Shown: piece after piece, positions 43,076 to 46,356 of the stretch
Numbering within the stretch: position 1 is the stretch's first letter
Layout of the letters: each line of letters opens with the position of its first letter
Origin: Sphingomonas sp. SRS2
Lineage (GTDB): Bacteria > Pseudomonadota > Alphaproteobacteria > Sphingomonadales > Sphingomonadaceae
Length of the DNA: 46,356 bases
Direction: 5' to 3'
Assembly: GCF_000971055.1 (NCBI RefSeq)
Contig: NZ_LARW01000094.1
Location: 1-46,356 of the forward strand
Translations under genes and position numbers: made by a program
Notes under the pieces: generated by a model
What the model saw: only the letters and a program-made list of their open reading frames with translations
Told to the model about the DNA's origin: nothing
Database searches by the model: none

Positions 43076-45207
43076 TTCGCCGATTCCTCGATCGAGTCTG
43101 GTTTCTCTGTCGCCATGCGATGTTCGAGGAAGGCGTAGATGTCGGCGAACTCCTGGACCTGGAGATCCCGTGCCGAGCCGATGCCGTGCCCGCCTTCGGT
43201 TTCGGCCCGCACCAGGATCAGCCGCTTGTCACCAAATTTCTCCTGTGCCCGTGCAGCGAATTTCGCGCTCATCCAGGGGGCGACGCGATGATCGTTGAGA
43301 CCGATGGTCAATAGCGTGTCCGGCAGATCGCGCGCATGGGCGAGATTGAGATAGGAATCCTGCGCGGCAAGCGCACGCCAGCCTGCTTCGGTTCGCGGAT
43401 CGCCCATCTCACCAAAATTGTTCGCCCCGTTTTCCGCGACTTCGAGACGGGTGGCGTTCAGGATGGCGACGCGGGAGACAAGCGCCGCGAAAAGTTCGGG
43501 CCGCTTTTGCGCCGCCATCGGCACCAGCAGTCCGCCGGCACTGGTACCGGTGATGGCGAGCCGCTTCGGGTCAGCAATGCCGAGCTGCACGATCCGTTCG
43601 CCGCAGGCGATCAGGTCGGCCTGGGCGTTGGCCTTGTTCTCCTTGCGGCCCCCATCGTGCCACGCGCGTCCGCGCTCGCTTCCGCCGCGCGTGCCGCAAT
43701 AGACCATCGTGTTTCCGCGCGCGCTCCAGGCGAGATAATAGGGGTCATAGCCGGGCACCGTGGTCGAATCGCCATAGCTGCCATAGGCTTCGATGAGCGT
43801 GGGACGCACCTTGCCCTTTTGGCCATGGTCGATGATGACCATGGGCACGCTTGTTCCGTCCGCACTGCGCGCACTTTCACGCCGGACGACCAGCTTCGCG
43901 GCTTCGGACCAGGTTCCACTATCGACATTCAGCGGCGACAGCTTGCCGCCGCGAACGACATAGCCGCGTGGCGCGGTCGTCCATCCTGCGAGCGCGAATG
44001 TTGCGGCGGCACCATCGGCGGAGGCCGCGAGCCGCGTGAGGTTGGCTTCGAACGGGAGCGGAATCTCCCTGGCCGGCGCTCTGCCCCCTGCCATCCAGAA
44101 GAGATGCGACACGCCGTCGCGCCGCCCGCGAAAATAGATGCCGTCGCGTGCCGCCACGATGCCCGACAGCACATAGCCCGTCGGCGTGGGTAGGATCTGG
44201 CGCGCACCACCGGCGCCGGAGAGCCGAACGACCTGTCCGTCGGAGGCATCGCGCATCGAGATCATGTAGATGGCGTCACCGAGGGCTGCGACTTCGTCGA
44301 TCCTGTCTGACGCGGTAGCGATCCTGCGCCAGGCGAGCCTGCCCGTGGCAAGATCGCTGCGGCGCGCCACGAAGACGAGAGGGTTGCCGCCGGCATTGTC
44401 GGCGAGTGCGACCACCCATTGGCTGACTTCCGACGTTGCGATCAGGGGAAATGCCGATGGCGAGAAATCGGGTCCTTTCGGCACCTGGGGCCCCAGGATC
44501 GGGGTGAAGCGTCCGCCTGGCGTGCCGGCGACGGCGACCATCCCCGCCAGATCGTCGGCGCCCGGCCGCTTTTCCGCCATACGCGTGAAGGTCAGCATGG
44601 TCGGGGTCAGCCATTGTGCGGTGAACTCGCCCCACACCGGTGCGAGGCGAGCGAGTTTCTCGCGCCCCGTGTCACTGTCAAGGAAGCGGATGGCGCCGAT
44701 CTCCGCGCCGCCGAACGAGATATGCAGTGCCACGGTCTTTCCGTCGGGAGAGACATTGTAGCTGTTGATCGCGGCCGGCCCGGCGGCATCGGTGCTTTCC
44801 TGGGCGGGGTCGTAAAGCAGGCGCGTGCCGGCAGCCGACCGCACCATGAGCTTGGGCACCCGGTCGGCCGGATCGAGCTGCCGCCAGAACAGGTGATCGC
44901 CGGCCATGCGGATATTCGAGATCCTCGTTCCGGCCCGGGCGGCTTCGTCTACCAGCTTCGCCAGCTCGGCGCGCTGCGGGAGCGCCCCAAGCTTAGCGAC
45001 CGTCTGCCGGGATTGCGCACGGACATAATCGACCATCTCGCCCTTGCGTGCGGGATCCTCCATCCAGCGATAGGGATCGTCGATCGTCTGGCCATATCGC
45101 GTTTCCGTGAACGGTTCGACCTGCGCCCTTGGCGCCGGGTTGATCAAATCCTGTGCATGCGCCGCACAAGCGACCAGCGCCACGGCAGACATTAAGACGC
45201 GCATCAT
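43072..45207 (-). CDS. Prolyl oligopeptidase (S9A) family peptidase
   Basis: 711 residues: signal peptide (MRVLMSAVALVACAAHAQD), N-terminal S9A entry motif DDPYRWMEDP, propeller domain to about residue 420, then the catalytic domain with TLIEAYGSYGDS, GGSERGRAWHDGG, nucleophile GTSAGGLLVPM, Asp in GLNDHRVAPWMSAKF and His in EGGHGIG. It is secreted and cleaves short Pro-containing or other oligopeptides. The ATG at 45207 follows a GAAGGAGG ribosome site. It lies between the M20 remnant and the asparaginase remnant and is itself intact. Confidence 0.93.
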   Translation of the reverse strand: MMRVLMSAVALVACAAHAQDLINPAPRAQVEPFTETRYGQTIDDPYRWMEDPARKGEMVDYVRAQSRQTVAKLGALPQRAELAKLVDEAARAGTRISNIRMAGDHLFWRQLDPADRVPKLMVRSAAGTRLLYDPAQESTDAAGPAAINSYNVSPDGKTVALHISFGGAEIGAIRFLDSDTGREKLARLAPVWGEFTAQWLTPTMLTFTRMAEKRPGADDLAGMVAVAGTPGGRFTPILGPQVPKGPDFSPSAFPLIATSEVSQWVVALADNAGGNPLVFVARRSDLATGRLAWRRIATASDRIDEVAALGDAIYMISMRDASDGQVVRLSGAGGARQILPTPTGYVLSGIVAARDGIYFRGRRDGVSHLFWMAGGRAPAREIPLPFEANLTRLAASADGAAATFALAGWTTAPRGYVVRGGKLSPLNVDSGTWSEAAKLVVRRESARSADGTSVPMVIIDHGQKGKVRPTLIEAYGSYGDSTTVPGYDPYYLAWSARGNTMVYCGTRGGSERGRAWHDGGRKENKANAQADLIACGERIVQLGIADPKRLAITGTSAGGLLVPMAAQKRPELFAALVSRVAILNATRLEVAENGANNFGEMGDPRTEAGWRALAAQDSYLNLAHARDLPDTLLTIGLNDHRVAPWMSAKFAARAQEKFGDKRLILVRAETEGGHGIGSARDLQVQEFADIYAFLEHRMATEKPDSIEESAK

Positions 45208-45545
45208 GAGCCTCCTTCGATAACCGGCAACCGCCTGCCGCTGATGTTACGGATCATCGTTTTCGACCCCCTTCTGGTTTCGATGCGGATAATTCCGATG
45301 CCATTCAACGCGGCGCGGGCCTGCTCGCCAAATGGTGGCGCGGGCACCTCGGTCAGCGTGATGATATCTTCGACGATACGGTCATAGTCTTTGTCAATCG
45401 ACGCTTTCGCGCAGCGAAACTGCTCGCCTTCGACGAGCGCTCCGGCAGCCGTCCGATAGGGATCGGCGGAACGAGCCGACGCCGGCGAAGGCGTCGTTGC
45501 GGCCAGGATGAGAAGAACTGTGCTTGCGAGCATGATCCCGTGCAT
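45204..45545 (-). pseudogene. M20-family metallopeptidase remnant (N-terminal stub)
   Basis: 113 residues. The signal peptide (GIMLASTVLLILAATTPSPA) and the M20 peptidase entry segment ASIDKDYDRIVEDIITLTEV, with PAPPFGEQARA after it, are clear; in intact M20 peptidases a roughly 400-residue metal-binding catalytic part follows. Here the frame then runs LNGIGIIRIETRRGSKTMIR and stops, with no metal ligands. A large deletion or frameshift has removed the enzyme. ATG 45545 is the best start. Its stop overlaps the S9A gene start (ATGA), so it may still couple translation. Confidence 0.6.
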
Positions 45546-45630
45546 CCTTCCCAAGATCTCCGGAGAGGCGAGCGAACGGCCTGGGCCGGCGGCCAGACGC
45601 CTTTCGCGCCCGGCCTTTCCACGGCGCGGA

Positions 45631-45786
45631 TCAGCCGTTGCGGAAGGTGTAGCTATAGCCGTTGATTGCCGGCGCGCCGCCGAGATGGGCGTACAGCACT
45701 CGTGATCCCTTGGGGAAGAAACCCTTCCGCACCAGGTCGATCAGCCCCTGCATCGATTTGCCTTCATAGACAGGGTCGGTGATCAT
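45631..45786 (-). pseudogene. 3' end of an ACC deaminase/D-cysteine desulfhydrase gene
   Basis: 51 codons ending in TGA at 45631-45633. The translation [20 protein letters not shown] then [20 protein letters not shown] and [11 protein letters not shown] is the C terminus of PLP-dependent ACC deaminase/D-cysteine desulfhydrase proteins, nearly word for word. Everything upstream, including the PLP lysine region, is missing because IS110-type sequence begins at about 45787. The fragment would have been the first gene of the minus-strand operon. It is too short to appear as a normal gene call. Confidence 0.8.
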
Positions 45787-46356
45787 GGTTCAGCAGCGGA
45801 TTGCCAACGAGGCGATGGTACGTGGGCTGTTGCGTGTCTACGGCGGCCGTGTCGAGGCAGGCGCTAAGGTGCCCGCCACTTTCCGTGAGAGGGTGATCGA
45901 GCAGCTCCTGCAGATCCAGGATAATGACGACATCAATCTGCGCCCGCGGATCCTGCCGATCCTCGATCTGTGCGCCCGTCTTCACGAAGATGCCGAGCGG
46001 ATGGAGGCCGAACTCGAGATGCTGGCCCGACAGAACCCGGTATGCCGCCGCTTCATGGAAATCCCTGGCGTCGGGGCGATCACGGCCTTGTCGTTCTTTA
46101 CCGCGATCGAGCAGCCCGAGCGCTTCCGTCGCGCTGATGACGTCGCCGCCTATCTCGGTCTCACGCCACGCATCTATCAGTCGGGTGAAAGCCTCTTCCG
46201 AGGTTCGATCAGCAAAATGGGCAACCGGCTGACCCGCACCCACCTGGTCAACGCTGCCACCGTGATGATGGCGGCCACCAAAACGTTCAGTTCGCTTAAG
46301 GACTGGGGCGTGCGGCTGTCGAAGAAGATCGGCTTCCACAAAGCGCGCATCGCCGT
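45787..46356 (+). mobile_element. IS110-family transposase, 5'-truncated (partial at window end)
   Basis: The frame from the ATG at 45786 runs open to the window end. It contains the C-terminal Transposase_20 domain: FMEIPGVGAITALSFFTAIE, AYLGLTPRIYQSGE, and GSISKMGNRLTRTHLVNAA. The N-terminal DEDD catalytic domain of IS110 transposases, about 150 residues, is missing; the frame starts in the linker helix ([20 protein letters not shown]). The left end abuts the ACC-deaminase fragment without recognisable IS ends. No stop codon is reached within the window. Confidence 0.88.

Noticed and set aside
45764-46339. 191-codon minus-strand frame at the right edge
   Set aside because: It is the reverse of the IS110 transposase frame and the deaminase fragment, with no domain of its own.

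Overview
This GC-rich window looks chromosomal and alphaproteobacterial, most likely from a sphingomonad (Sphingomonas or a close relative). The grounds are the gene families (a TrmFO-type tRNA methylase, a CopA/CopB copper pair with a small Cys/His-rich gene in front, abundant TonB-receptor and S9-peptidase loci), the codon use, and an alphaproteobacterial RpoH-type promoter at htpG. No rRNA, CRISPR array, prophage or plasmid module is visible. The only clear mobile DNA is a truncated IS110-family transposase at the right edge.

1-10340 is mostly housekeeping: a long perfect hairpin, a PEBP/YbhB protein, exonuclease III, a YcaQ-type DNA glycosylase with a small unknown partner, a secreted small protein, TrmFO, an iron-permease-like protein with a DUF2945 partner, a GT4 glycosyltransferase, a His-rich YqjI-like PadR repressor with DUF2218, RarA, a probable RNase H-like (DUF429-like) protein and tRNA-Thr(UGT). 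10543-17483 carries an HtrA-like protease downstream of htpG, an acyl-CoA dehydrogenase with a TetR regulator, an AI-2E family permease and a small unknown gene.

17587-21076 is a copper-resistance operon (Cys/His-rich small protein, CopA, CopB). CopA and CopB share an unusual repeated Cys-xx-EHAAMGH-Cys motif, once in CopA and four times in CopB.

21571-34079 reads as one uptake-and-hydrolysis locus: a secreted beta-propeller/amidohydrolase fusion, a TonB-dependent receptor, a small secreted protein, an AraC regulator, a pair of translationally coupled secreted amidohydrolases (the second without its metal ligands), an alpha/beta hydrolase and an APC permease. The two amidohydrolase transcripts start behind a shared 77-bp upstream element. 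I infer a pathway: import across the outer membrane, periplasmic amide or ring hydrolysis, inner-membrane import of an amino-acid-like product, and cytosolic hydrolysis. The substrate is unknown.

34150-36331 is a LysR regulator divergent from an NTF2-like/SDR pair; the SDR shows a one-base frameshift at its last codons. 36398-45786 is a minus-strand peptide-catabolism operon (ACC deaminase/D-cysteine desulfhydrase-like, M20 peptidase, S9 peptidase, type II asparaginase, second S9 peptidase, OPT transporter, membrane-anchored serine hydrolase). It is visibly decaying: the first gene is cut off by IS110 sequence, the M20 gene is only a stub, and the asparaginase has lost its middle.
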